Assembly (NCBI GenBank): GCA_964019155.1
Contig: OZ025242.1
Span: forward strand, 85,222,033 to 85,286,032
Length of the DNA: 64,000 nucleotides
From: Osedax fenrisi
Lineage: Eukaryota; Annelida; Polychaeta; Sabellida; Siboglinidae
Reading direction: 5' to 3'
The notes under the pieces were generated by a model. It was not told where the DNA came from, searched no databases, and saw only the letters and a program-made list of their open reading frames with translations. Shown one piece after another: positions 21,420 through 31,142 of this stretch (positions within the stretch are counted from its first letter, which is position 1; every line of letters starts with the position of its first letter). A program made the translations under genes and the position numbers.

Positions 21420-21617
21420 AATATAAGCTAAATAGAGTATAAATACAATCAACATATAAGCTAAATATAATCTAAATACAATCAAAATATAAGCTAAATA
21501 GAGTCTAAATATTATCTAAATAGAGTATAAATACAATAAAAATATAAGCTAAATAGAGTCTAAATAGAGTCTAAATATAAGCAAAATAGAGTATAAATAT
21601 AATCAAAATATAAGCTA
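21420..21617. repeat. 11-bp minisatellite, 18 copies, unit 1
   Basis: The stretch divides exactly into 18 units of 11 bp (198 bp). Variants include AATATAAGCTA, AATAGAGTCTA, AATAGAGTATA, AATACAATCAA and AATATAATCTA, with no indels within the run. Looser AATAGAGTT/TTAAAATC relatives continue to about 21740. Unit 2 has 23 copies. Confidence 0.9.
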
Positions 21618-21741
21618 AATATAGGTTTACACTAAATACATTTTAAAAAATAGAGTTTAAAATAGAGTTTAAAATCAATTGATTTTAATACAAATATAAG
21701 CTAAATAGAGTCAAAATAGAAGCCAAAATAGAGTCTCGTTG

Positions 21742-23200
21742 TTGACATCCTTAGAGTCTAAAATTAGAGACAATTACCTCTATTTAGACTCTATGTGCTT
21801 GCTGGGTATCCATAGACATTTCAAGTTACATTTACAATTGTGCGGTTTTAGGACAGCAAATTGTGCTTACGAAGTAAGCGCCCGTTCACTGGATGGTGTC
21901 CAGGTGAAGTTAATGTTTTAGATTAAATAAATAGGTTTTCAGTAGTTTCTCGAAGTGTGGAGTTGTTTGTGTCATACGGTTGGATGTAGGGAGAATTTGC
22001 CAAGAATATTAACCGGTTAATGTCCGAGAACCAGTATTAGTTGAATATAAGTTGTGTTTAGGAGGTATTAGAAGTAGGAACATATTGATGGAGCGTGTAG
22101 TGGTACTTGCTCATAAGTTATATGTGAGTATACTATAGGAATCCTAGGTAGTCAGGAGAGTCATGGTGAATTGCTATGTATGTAAGTATAGAGTTTTATG
22201 AAAGATTAGTTGAACGATGTAGCCACTTTGGTTTAGTTATGAATGGAGATATATTAGTGTGGGAGTGTATTTAATAAGCATATAGTGATAGCATTGTGAA
22301 TAACTCAGAGCTTATACATATATGATGAGGGGTTCTGTACAATGTATATTATGTATACTATAAAGTATATTATAAAGTTTCAATTTAGATAACAGATGTG
22401 AAGTTTTTATAGTTTATTTTATAGAGAAAAAACGGAAATCTTGAATAGCTCAGATTTCACATTCACATCTTTCTTGTAACATATTTCATAATCCAGTTCG
22501 TAGTAAATTCTATGGATAACATAATATGAATTAATATACAATATAACATAGTATATATAATTGTATATAATATATATATATATGCTAATATATATATATA
22601 TATATATACAGAGTTAGATATGTTTTAGAGATAATAAACCTTAAATACATTAATAATAGCGCTTAAAGTTATAACTTATTATAATATACAGGTGGCGTTA
22701 CTATAGCATAGCTATATTCACTTAGGTATTTTACATTTATATATATGTATATATATATATATATATTATGTATTATTTGTATCTACCGTGTTTCTTAACA
22801 TCATCCTACATTGAATGCTGCTGCAGGTTTGATCTGTATGCTGATTCTCTTCGGTGAATACTGAACACTAAACGTCCACAATATCTAACAGTTCCATTGA
22901 TACCCATTACACTATACTAAAGGTCAGATAACTAACTATGTAACACGGTTAATGTATACGTCATTGGGTGATGTCACATGACTCGTGTCACATATCACAT
23001 GACAAAAGTGTAGTCTATAGGCTATAAAACATGAATGTAGGTATAACATATGGTAAGTAATATATTAATGAACCGATGATTATTTCTATTTAAATACCCC
23101 AAGTTACAATTATTCTTATACAACATATACATGCTGCATCCTTCATTTAACTTTACTAAACATTGTAATTCATCTCTATATTTCTGCTTATAAACTATAT
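21742..23200. other. Mixed-composition E region, no gene accepted
   Basis: Less AT-rich than average from 21742 to 22320. It contains a 60-codon plus-strand frame (21739-21921), conserved in unit 2 with one synonymous change but with no recognisable domain and no context. 22540-22610 has interrupted TA runs. The unit 2 counterpart is 48513-49980. Confidence 0.45.
22950..23040 (+). promoter_or_regulatory. Promoter-like cluster upstream of a TATA box (tentative)
   Basis: ACGTCATTGG (CRE half-site and inverted CCAAT), then GATGTCACATGACTCGTGTC and TCACATGAC (CACATG E-box-like repeats), then TATAAAA at 23023-23029. Spacing and order resemble an RNA polymerase II core promoter, and the block is conserved in unit 2 (TATAAAA at 49802-49808). 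No gene follows, so it may drive a non-coding transcript or be fortuitous. Confidence 0.2.

Positions 23201-23203
<3 letters not shown>

Positions 23204-23266
<63 letters not shown>
23204..23266. repeat. (TA)n-(GT)n compound microsatellite
   Basis: A TA run of about 54 bp followed by a short GT run, leading into the first hairpin of the TATCTGATA family. The unit 2 copy is at about 49983-50042 and is slightly shorter. Confidence 0.85.
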
Positions 23267-23267
<1 letters not shown>

Positions 23268-23335
23268 ATCTGATAGTATATCAAGACACGATATAATGGT
23301 TTACATCTTGCCATAATATCAGATTTACACATAAA
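23258..23335. repeat. TATCTGATA hairpin, copy 1 unit 1
   Basis: GTGTGTATCTGATAGTATAT and, facing it, CTTGCCATAATATCAGATTT: a diverged inverted repeat. It is one of four family members per unit; the unit 2 equivalent is 50033-50107. Confidence 0.55.
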
Positions 23336-23462
23336 TACATTTACACAATGCTAAATATTATGCATGCTGAAATACATATTAAACTTCCCATATATATCAA
23401 AGAATAAATTATATTTAAAGATAGTATCAAATAGTATCATTTCTAAACACAATCAATTGATA

Positions 23463-23503
<41 letters not shown>

Positions 23504-23632
23504 TTTTATATAGTTATGCGTTTACTTTACGTTCCTATAAATATACGGTAATATGCCCTATATATGGGGGTAAGATACGCTCCGCTAACACCTCAACGGT
23601 TAGAGACCTAAAGGTGAAAGCAACCCAATTAG

Positions 23633-23674
23633 GTAAGGCCTCTTTCAATCGTTAGTGAGTGGAAGAGGCCTTAC
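23633..23674. repeat. Perfect 12-bp stem GTAAGGCCTCTT, unit 1
   Basis: GTAAGGCCTCTT (23633-23644) and AAGAGGCCTTAC (23663-23674) flank an 18-nt loop containing CAATCGTTAGTGAG. It is unusually GC-rich for this window and conserved in unit 2 at 50408-50449. No T-run follows, so it is not an obvious terminator. Confidence 0.5.
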
Positions 23675-23890
23675 TTCGTTCATCACTTGCTAACAGGTTA
23701 TACATGTAATTCTATATAGAAAGAAGAGACCCGAATAATGAATTTCTAAACTAGATAACTCTAAAATCGTAGATAAATGTTCATCACCAGAACAAGTTAA
23801 ATACTCGGAAAATATCACATCTTGCGTCACATACATAATCGATGCTGGTATTACTGACATACCAGCTGACATATAACATCATATATATAT

Positions 23891-24000
23891 GTGTGTGTAT
23901 GTGTGTATCTGATATTATGGCAAGATACGATGTAGGTGTAGATACCTATTGGTTTATAAAAAATGCGATCACATCTTGCCCTAATATCAGATTCATACAT
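23891..24000. repeat. TATCTGATA hairpin, copy 2 unit 1
   Basis: GTGTATCTGATATTATGGCA faces CTTGCCCTAATATCAGATTC across about 60 nt. It starts the duplicated 3.34-kb-spaced segment. Its close relative is 27272-27380; the unit 2 equivalent is 50661-50776. Confidence 0.6.
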
Positions 24001-24515
24001 ATATACATGTACAAAACTCTATATGTGTCAATACATTCTAAACTTCCTATATAAATCAAATAATCAATTGAATTTCAAGGTAGATAATAACAAGAGTTCA
24101 TCAAATAGTACCAATTTAAACATCATCAACTTCTGAATCTGGAGAGAGACCAGGAGAAATAGTAGGTAATATAAATGGGAAGGTGGATTCCAAGGTGACC
24201 TAGAGCTCTAATATATTATATATACTATAGTGACACTTGCGAGGTGGATAGTGAAGCGAAGTCAACCATAGTCAAGTCAACAATAGTCAAGACAACCATA
24301 GAGTATGCACGGGTGCATTGGTAGTCCTGATGGATATAGCCATTACCATATATGGTATTGTAATAAATAATTTGCAAACAACAAATATTTCATATAAATC
24401 AATTGTTAGTATTATTTATGTTGCATTTACTTAATATAGTTTTATATTATAATATATATATATATAATTATCTAATTCAATTGTACATATCAAGTATGTA
24501 ATATATAACCATTTC

Positions 24516-24528
24516 TATATTATAATAG

Positions 24529-24584
<56 letters not shown>

Positions 24585-24597
24585 TTATTATAATATA
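24516..24597. repeat. TA-centred palindrome, copy 1 unit 1
   Basis: TATATTATAATAGTAAC and GTTATTATTATAATATA (one mismatch) flank a TA run of about 48 bp, making one long potential cruciform. The same arrangement is at 27882-27939, 29688-29733, 51291-51370, 54646-54709 and 56470-56517, with TA runs from about 13 to 48 bp. Confidence 0.75.
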
Positions 24598-24740
24598 AAA
24601 ATGGGTAAATATAACATATATGATATGTACAATAGATTATACATTATTATAATGTATGTATTGAAATACCATACCTACAACTACTGATAGTAATAATATA
24701 TTTATTGAATAACATTATAATGTAAAATAATGTTATATAT

Positions 24741-25058
24741 ATGTCCATAGAATGGAGATTCGAATTACCTATATTTCTAAGAGTTTATTTTATATATTTA
24801 CCAATGATAATAGACTATAACTCTACACACCCCCTGCAGGAGAAACACCGTACCGACTGGAACAAGATAGCGTACGATCTATCGACGTGTGCCAATCAGG
24901 TATCATACTACGCGACCCATTACTATGAATTATTATGTAATACCAGTACATCTTTAAGGGGTGTACTGTGGGTAATTTTTACCTACTATTATTACTTGAT
25001 TTGGTCAATCACAAACCCCCTATATATATTGAAAGTGTATGTCTGTTTCCGTCGGTAG
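24741..25058 (+). CDS. Hypothetical 105-codon frame, copy 1 unit 1
   Basis: Opens MSIEWRFELPIFLRVYF and includes a mid-section EKHRTDWNKIAYDLSTCANQ, then an aromatic run TYYYYLIW. A hydrophobic first segment (residues about 8-25) and a second near 75-95 could be membrane-spanning. G+C is higher than in the surroundings. It is preserved in three of four copies with mostly synonymous differences, but those copies are very recent. No homologue recognised and no promoter seen. It may well be non-coding. Confidence 0.2.
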   Translation: MSIEWRFELPIFLRVYFIYLPMIIDYNSTHPLQEKHRTDWNKIAYDLSTCANQVSYYATHYYELLCNTSTSLRGVLWVIFTYYYYLIWSITNPLYILKVYVCFRR

Positions 25059-25273
25059 ACGTGATGGGTATACCCTTATATGGTAATTTAATCAAATATG
25101 TTGTAAACAATATTTCATATAAAGCGATGTTACCTATCGTTTATATTATACTATATAAACTATCATAATATAAACATGGGTATAATGAGTAAATATAACA
25201 TACATGATAATTAAAATTGATTTATATAAAATAATGTTTACAATATATGTTATCCATCACGTCTACCAATGGA

Positions 25274-25276
<3 letters not shown>

Positions 25277-25326
<50 letters not shown>
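25277..25326. repeat. (TA)n microsatellite
   Basis: A TA run of about 50 bp. Counterparts at 28622-28672, 52053-52091 and 55390-55447 differ in length; those in copy 2 are interrupted by GTATATATATAC. Confidence 0.85.
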
Positions 25327-25330
<4 letters not shown>

Positions 25331-25762
25331 TGTATATGTAGTATATATAGTCATGTGCCTCTTACTTTGCATATATTGCATAACAATTAGCCCGACACGT
25401 GTCGCTATGGTACTAGCAAAACAATGAAGAATACCAACAACTCAATGATAAAGGACATACTTCCTAGCTAGAGAGGTTAACACACTGAAGGTTAATCACA
25501 CCGACCTTCAGAACCTGGTGGGCAATAACTATCAGACGATGATAACGACGGATACGATTATGATAAAACAATGAATTCCACATTTTTATCGTCGCCAGAA
25601 GATGTAAACTTAATCAGCCGGAGGAAGATAGATCGGAATGTCTCGATAAACATGTAGCATGGTTAAACACACCATTCCGAACTTGCTGCAATTCAGTCCG
25701 AAGATTGTTTACTAACTATGTAGTCGCCAGGGGATACTATGACATACCGTGTAAGTAGAGAA

Positions 25763-25953
25763 TATCGAATATGGCCCCCGTTTGTTTTGAATACGATTTT
25801 CGAGGTCAAATTTAAAATATTTTATATGTATTACTAAGTATACTTTAAAAATATAATAAAAATTAATTTATATATATATATTTTTTAATATATATTATAT
25901 TTGGTGAGTATTTTATATATCGTAATCAAAAGAAACGGGGGTCATATTCGATA
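25763..25953. mobile_element. 191-bp inverted-repeat element, GGCCCCCGTTTG type, copy 1 unit 1
   Basis: Left arm TATCGAATATGGCCCCCGTT, then TGTTTTGAATACGAT. The right arm in complement is TATCGAATATGACCCCCGTT, then TCTTTTGATTACGAT: 35-bp arms with few mismatches around a very AT-rich core. No ORF. The tips recall PIF/Harbinger-like or hAT-like MITEs, but without an empty site I cannot place it. Confidence 0.75.
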
Positions 25954-26144
25954 CAGACTGTGAAAGGTCACCCGTAACAAGGAGTTAGGGTGCGTCACTT
26001 GTTCCGACAGTAAGAAGTTACAGTCACTTATAGCCAAAGAGCTCGTTATTTGTTACCAGAACAGGTAATATCATCGGATAAAGGGGAGATAAATCAGTGC
26101 CCTTGTGGAGCTGCATCACTGTTAACGGACTTAACAATAGAGAC

Positions 26145-26255
26145 TACGTTCGGCCGGTAGTCGGCAACCTCGAATAGTCTATAATAATACTATTTAGTCA
26201 TTGAAATCACGTATATATATAGATTATTACAGATTCCGACTACAGCCCGAACGTA
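26145..26255. mobile_element. 111-bp inverted-repeat element, TACGTTCGG type, copy 1 unit 1
   Basis: TACGTTCGGCCGGTAGTCGG faces CCGACTACAGCCCGAACGTA. The arms continue with AATAGTCTATAATAAT against ATTATTACAGATT. A compact hairpin-forming element with a GC-rich stem, next to a TA run at 26261-26310. Confidence 0.7.
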
Positions 26256-26257
26256 AT

Positions 26258-26310
<53 letters not shown>

Positions 26311-26311
<1 letters not shown>

Positions 26312-27022
26312 TTTAGTATCGAACCATAATGTCTAATACTAAAAATATAATGGTATATATTGCACATATATAAATTAGTATACACCTGTCAATAATAACT
26401 GCATAGCCCCCATACATATATGATGATGCACTGGGCACATCATATAGTCTGTATTATTATCTACAAGTAAAAATGACTCATTTAATACAGCATACATGTA
26501 CTCTACCTATATGTATAATAATTATAATATTTATAATATAATAATAACAATTATACTTGGTGGGTATATTTTAAATATTATACATATTAAATATGTTTTA
26601 GTCGACTTCCTATTATGAGATATGATTGTTTCGTGTTATTTTTATATTATCTACTTTATTATTGTCTAAAAGTACTATTATTCTATTTTTATTAATCATG
26701 TCAACTTTAATAAATATAATGTATTTATCGCTATATTTCAGTTATAAACTATATAACACAATAACTATATATATAGTTGTTTTGTTGAATTACTCATTCT
26801 TTTATTTAAATAATATTTTTCAAATGTAGTTGCATCTTTTTAATTATTTTTTTAGTTTTGTAAAATGTCATCAAATTGCCTATTATTTTTATCCAATATA
26901 TTTGTATTATTATTTTCCATTCTCGAATAATTAACCGGGTAGAATTAGATTAGCTTTGCTTTTTTTCTACCCAGTAGTTCGCTACACCTTCTGAGTTATA
27001 TATATATATATGCATATATATA
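26311..27022. other. Spacer between the two 3.34-kb copies, no gene accepted
   Basis: AT-rich. A 67-codon hydrophobic frame (26626-26829) recurs in unit 2 (53388-53591) with two amino-acid changes (L/F and M/I) and no synonymous ones that I noticed, so it does not look constrained. A short AGAATTAGATTAGC stretch lies near 26941. Confidence 0.45.
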
Positions 27023-27090
27023 CATGTATGTATATTTGATAGTATGGCAATATACACTATTTCCATAATATCAGATATACACATACATAC
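27023..27090. repeat. TATCTGATA hairpin, copy 3 unit 1
   Basis: Shortened and diverged family member (TATTTGATAGTATGGCAA facing CCATAATATCAGATATACAC). The sequence after it (ATACATTTACACAATACTAA) matches that after copy 1. The unit 2 equivalent is about 53786-53850. Confidence 0.5.
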
Positions 27091-27271
27091 ATTTACACAA
27101 TACTAAATATTATGCAGGATGAAATACATATTAAATTGCCTACATATATATATATATTGCATAAAACCTATCCCGACATTTGTCGCAACGTCACTACCAA
27201 CTAATGAAGTATACCAATAACTCGATGATAAAGGACATTTTGCCGAGTTATATAGGAACTACATCCTAGCT

Positions 27272-27380
27272 ACATATGTATGTGTGTGTATCTGATATGA
27301 TGGCAAGATAAGATGTATTGGTTTATAAAAAATGCGATCGCATCTTGCCCTAATATCAGATACACACATACATACATGTA
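27272..27380. repeat. TATCTGATA hairpin, copy 4 unit 1 (best preserved)
   Basis: Arms of about 40 bp: TACATATGTATGTGTGTGTA then TCTGATATGATGGCAAGAT, facing CATCTTGCCCTAATATCAGA then TACACACATACATACATGTA. The loop contains TTTATAAAAAATGCGATCG. It behaves like a small inverted-repeat element. The unit 2 equivalent is 54036-54144. Confidence 0.62.
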
Positions 27381-27881
27381 CGAAACTCTATATGTGTCAA
27401 TACATTCTATACTTCCTATATAAATCAAATAATCAATTGAATTTAAAGGTAGATAACAACACGAGTTCATCAAATAGTAACATTTTAAACATCATCAACT
27501 TCTGAAGCTGGAGAGAGACCAGGAGATATAGTTGATGATATAAATGGGGAGGTGGATTCCAATCTGACCTAGATCTCTAATATATTATATATACTATAGT
27601 GACACTTGCGAGGTGGATAGTGAAGTGAAGTCAACCATAGTCAAGTCAACCATAGTCATGGCAACCATAGAGTATGCACGGGTGCATTGGTAGTCCTTGT
27701 GGATATAGCCATTACCATATATGGTATTGTAATAAATAATTTGCAAACAACAAATATTTCATATAAATTAATTGTTTGTATTATTTATATTGCATTTACT
27801 TAATATAGTTTTCTATAATATATATATATATAATTATCTAATTCAATTGTACATATCAAGTATATTATATATAACCATTTC

Positions 27882-27939
27882 TATATTATAATAGTAAATA
27901 TATATATATATATATATATATAGTTATTATTATAATATA
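27882..27939. repeat. TA-centred palindrome, copy 2 unit 1
   Basis: Same arms as 24516-24597. The left arm has lost its final C (AGTAAATA), and the TA run is about half as long. Confidence 0.72.
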
Positions 27940-28084
27940 AAAATGGGTAAATATAACATATATGATATGTACAATAGATTATACATTATTATAATGTATG
28001 TATTGAAATACCATACCTACAACTACTGATAGTAATAATATAATTATTGAATAACATTATAATGTAAAATAATGTTATATATAT

Positions 28085-28402
28085 ATGTCCATAGAATGGA
28101 GATTCGAATTACCTATATTTCTAAGAGTTTATTTTATATATTTACCAATGATAATAGACTATAACTCTACACACCCCCTGCAGGAGAAACACCGTACCGA
28201 CTGGAATAAGATAGCGTACGATCTATCGACGTGTGCCAATCAGGTATCATACTACGCGACCCATTACTATGAATTATTATGTAATACCAGTACATCTTTA
28301 AGGGGTGTACTGTGGGTAATTTTTACCTACTATTATTACTTGATTTGGTCAATCACAAACCCCCTATATATATTGAAAGTGTATGTATGTTTCCGTCGGT
28401 AG
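28085..28402 (+). CDS. Hypothetical 105-codon frame, copy 2 unit 1
   Basis: Same protein as the 24741 frame. Two base differences (AAC/AAT and GTC/GTA codons) are both synonymous. Confidence 0.2.
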   Translation: MSIEWRFELPIFLRVYFIYLPMIIDYNSTHPLQEKHRTDWNKIAYDLSTCANQVSYYATHYYELLCNTSTSLRGVLWVIFTYYYYLIWSITNPLYILKVYVCFRR

Positions 28403-28636
28403 ACGTGATGGGTATACCCTTATATGGTAATTTAATCAAATACGTTGTAAACAATATTTCATATAAAGCGATGTTACCTATCGTTTATATTATACTCTAT
28501 AAACTATCATAATATAAAAATGGGTATAATGAGTAAATATAACATACATGATAATTAAAATTGATTTATATAAAATAATGTTTACAATATATGTTATCCA
28601 TCACGTCTACCAATGGAAATAATATATATATATATG

Positions 28637-28678
<42 letters not shown>

Positions 28679-29110
28679 TGTATATGTAGTATATATAGTC
28701 ATGTGCCTCTTACTTTACATATATTGCATAATAATTAGCCCGACACGTGTCGCTATGGTACTAGCAAAACAATGAAGAATACCAACAACTCAATGATAAA
28801 GGACATACTTCCTAGCTAGAGAGGTTAACACACTGAAGGTTAATCACACCGACCTTCAGAACCTGGTGGGCAATAACTATCAGACGATGATAACGACGGA
28901 TACGATTATGATAAAACAATGAATTCCATATTTTTATCGTCGCCAGAAGATGTAAACTTAATCAGCCGGAGGAAGATAGATCGGAATGTCTCGATAAACA
29001 TGTAGCATGGTTAAACACACCATTCCGAACTTGCTGCAATTCAGTCCGAAGAGTGTTTACTAACTATGTAGTCGCCAGGGGATACTATGACATACCGTGT
29101 AAGTAGAGAA

Positions 29111-29301
29111 TATCGAATATGGCCCCCGTTTGTTTTGAATACGATTTTCGAGGTCAAATTTAAAATATTTTATATGTATTACTAAGTATACTTTAAAAAT
29201 ATAATAAAAATTAATTTATATATATATATTTTTTAATATATATTATATTTGGTGAGTATTTTATATATCGTAATCAAAACAAACGGGGGTCATATTCGAT
29301 A
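29111..29301. mobile_element. 191-bp inverted-repeat element, copy 2 unit 1
   Basis: Same element and length as 25763-25953. The right arm has AAACAAACGGGGG, the majority state. Confidence 0.75.
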
Positions 29302-29492
29302 CAGACTGTGAAAGGTCACCCGTAACAAGGAGTTAGGGTGCGTCACTTGTTCCGACAGTAAGAAGTTACAGTCACTTATAGCCAAAGAGCTCGTTATTTG
29401 TTACCAGAACAGGTAATATCATCGGATAAAGGGGAGATAAATCAGTGCCCCTGTGGAGCTGCATCACTGTTAACGGACTTAACAATCGAGAC

Positions 29493-29603
29493 TACGTTCG
29501 GCCGGTAGTCGGCAACCTCGAATAGTCTGTAATAATACTATTTAGTCATTGAAATCACGTATATATATAGATTATTCCAGATTCCGACTACAGCCCGAAC
29601 GTA
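29493..29603. mobile_element. 111-bp inverted-repeat element, copy 2 unit 1
   Basis: Same as 26145-26255, with AGTCTGTAATAAT restoring one more base pair of the arm. Confidence 0.7.
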
Positions 29604-29971
29604 ATATCGATATATATATATATATATATATATAATTATCTAATTCAATTGTACATATCAAGTATGTTATATATATATAACAATTTATATATTATAATAG
29701 TAACTCTATATATATAGTTATTATTATAATATAAAAATGGGTAAATATAGCATACGTTATATCATATAACTTATATGTACAATAGATTATACATTATTAT
29801 AATGTATTGTATTGAAATACCTTACCTACAACTACTAATAGTAATAATATAATTATTAAATAACATTATAATGTAAAATAATGTTATATATATGTCCAAT
29901 GTGCATTGCCCATGTATAGTGTGTATATAGCCATATATGTAATGGTACATGATCATCTATAAAACTACTAC

Positions 29972-30054
29972 AGTGAGGCTTCGTTACCATAGTGAGGCTC
30001 GTTACCATAGTGAGGCTTCGTTACCATAGTGAGGCTCGTTACCATAGTGAGGCT
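29972..30054. repeat. 19-20-bp minisatellite, 5 copies, unit 1
   Basis: GTTACCATAGTGAGGCTC alternates with GTTACCATAGTGAGGCTTC, giving alternating 19- and 20-bp periods. Unit 2 has 6 copies. Confidence 0.88.
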
Positions 30055-30711
30055 CTCTATAGCGGTATTCACATGTTACATAACTATAATGTGATGTAAT
30101 ACATGTAGGTGTTTGTGTCATGATATCTCATGTCATGGAATATATAATATATCATGTAATCTCTATTAAAAAGTAATTGATTTTACATTATTATTATTAT
30201 TGTTATCTACATAAGTATTATTATTATGCGCATTATTATTATTATTAATGTATATATTAGATATTAATATTATTGTATTACATGCTTATTATTATATTTT
30301 CTTATTTTATTAATATTATTTAATCAATATTTTATATTTTATTATAATGATATTCTTAGTATAAGCTACTTATAGATTATGAATAACCTCCCGTCTAGTA
30401 ATTCAATATACGAATATGTATCCTGATCAGGAAAATATACATTCATTTATTCATTCATTCATATATATATATATACTGACAATTAATAGTATATGTACAC
30501 AATTAGTCATATCACTAACATCTTCCTAGTTAAATTAATAGTATAGCCTGATATTATACCCTCTTATTACACCCTACAACGGTTATACCCTGTTAGCCGA
30601 TGCTATAGCGTACTATCATTCACTATTATGTAGAATGGAATCGTTAATCATATATAAACAAATGATTATGTAATACATGTGGCTATGTGATGTAATACGT
30701 GTGGGGATGTG
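30055..30711. other. AT-rich spacer with ATT-triplet runs
   Basis: Contains (ATT)n-like stretches at 30190-30270 and an ATTCATTCATTC run near 30450. No gene seen. The counterpart is 56858-57514. Confidence 0.55.
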
Positions 30712-30754
30712 ATGTACTGTATGTACTGCATGTACTGTATGTACTGCATGTACA
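30712..30754. repeat. 9-bp minisatellite ATGTACTG(T/C), unit 1
   Basis: Strictly alternating ATGTACTGT and ATGTACTGC, about 4.5 copies. Unit 2 has the same at 57515-57558. Confidence 0.82.
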
Positions 30755-31050
30755 TACGTGTGTGTAATCTATACTCTATCATTAGTATTACTTACAATTA
30801 CAATTACTTACAATACACATGAACAATAGATATAAAAGCATCTATTGTTAGACGTACGGAATAGTTATCTGACACTGTGGTATTACGTAATGGTAACAAT
30901 GGAACTGTAGTAAAGTGTCGCCTTATGACGTAACGTATTATCGTGGGGCTCCTAAAGTTACGTAACCCTGTTAGCTGTTTAGGTATAGCACAGGTATTAT
31001 ATATGTATATGTATTTCATTTGTTATAAACATAATATTATATTATACCAA

Positions 31051-31085
31051 TATATATATATATATATATATATGTACTTAATATG

Positions 31086-31136
<51 letters not shown>
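31051..31136. repeat. Interrupted (TA)n block beside the 971-bp element
   Basis: TA runs interrupted by TGTACTTAATATG. Unit 2 (57858-57946) has the same interruption, with runs of other lengths. Confidence 0.82.
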
Positions 31137-31139
<3 letters not shown>

Positions 31140-31142
31140 GGC

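Larger units (their letters stand above)
23891..26262. repeat. 3.34-kb-spaced segmental duplication, copy 1 unit 1
   Basis: Matches 27281-29620 at a constant offset of about 3,344 bp. It contains, in order, a TATCTGATA hairpin, a TA-centred palindrome, a 105-codon frame, a 191-bp and a 111-bp inverted-repeat element. The intervening 26262-27280 is mostly different, although 27160-27230 is a diverged relative of 25373-25440. Confidence 0.88.
27281..29620. repeat. 3.34-kb-spaced segmental duplication, copy 2 unit 1
   Basis: Second copy. A third, truncated piece follows at about 29632-29897 and stops exactly at the start of the 105-codon frame (TATATATGTCCA then different sequence). Copy-specific bases such as TGGAATAAG are shared with copy 2 of unit 2, so the duplication predates unit amplification. 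Confidence 0.88.

Noticed and set aside
21739..21921. 60-codon plus-strand frame with ordinary composition
   Set aside because: Conserved in unit 2, but only two nearly identical copies exist. No domain, promoter or splice context, so it was left within the spacer description.
23570..23700. Possible tRNA or other structured RNA around the AGGCCTCTT stem
   Set aside because: The stem is real, but no cloverleaf, anticodon arm or pol III boxes can be drawn.
24968..25168. 66-codon frame overlapping the 105-codon frame
   Set aside because: An overlapping alternative frame of the same segment. Its conservation is explained by the recent duplication.
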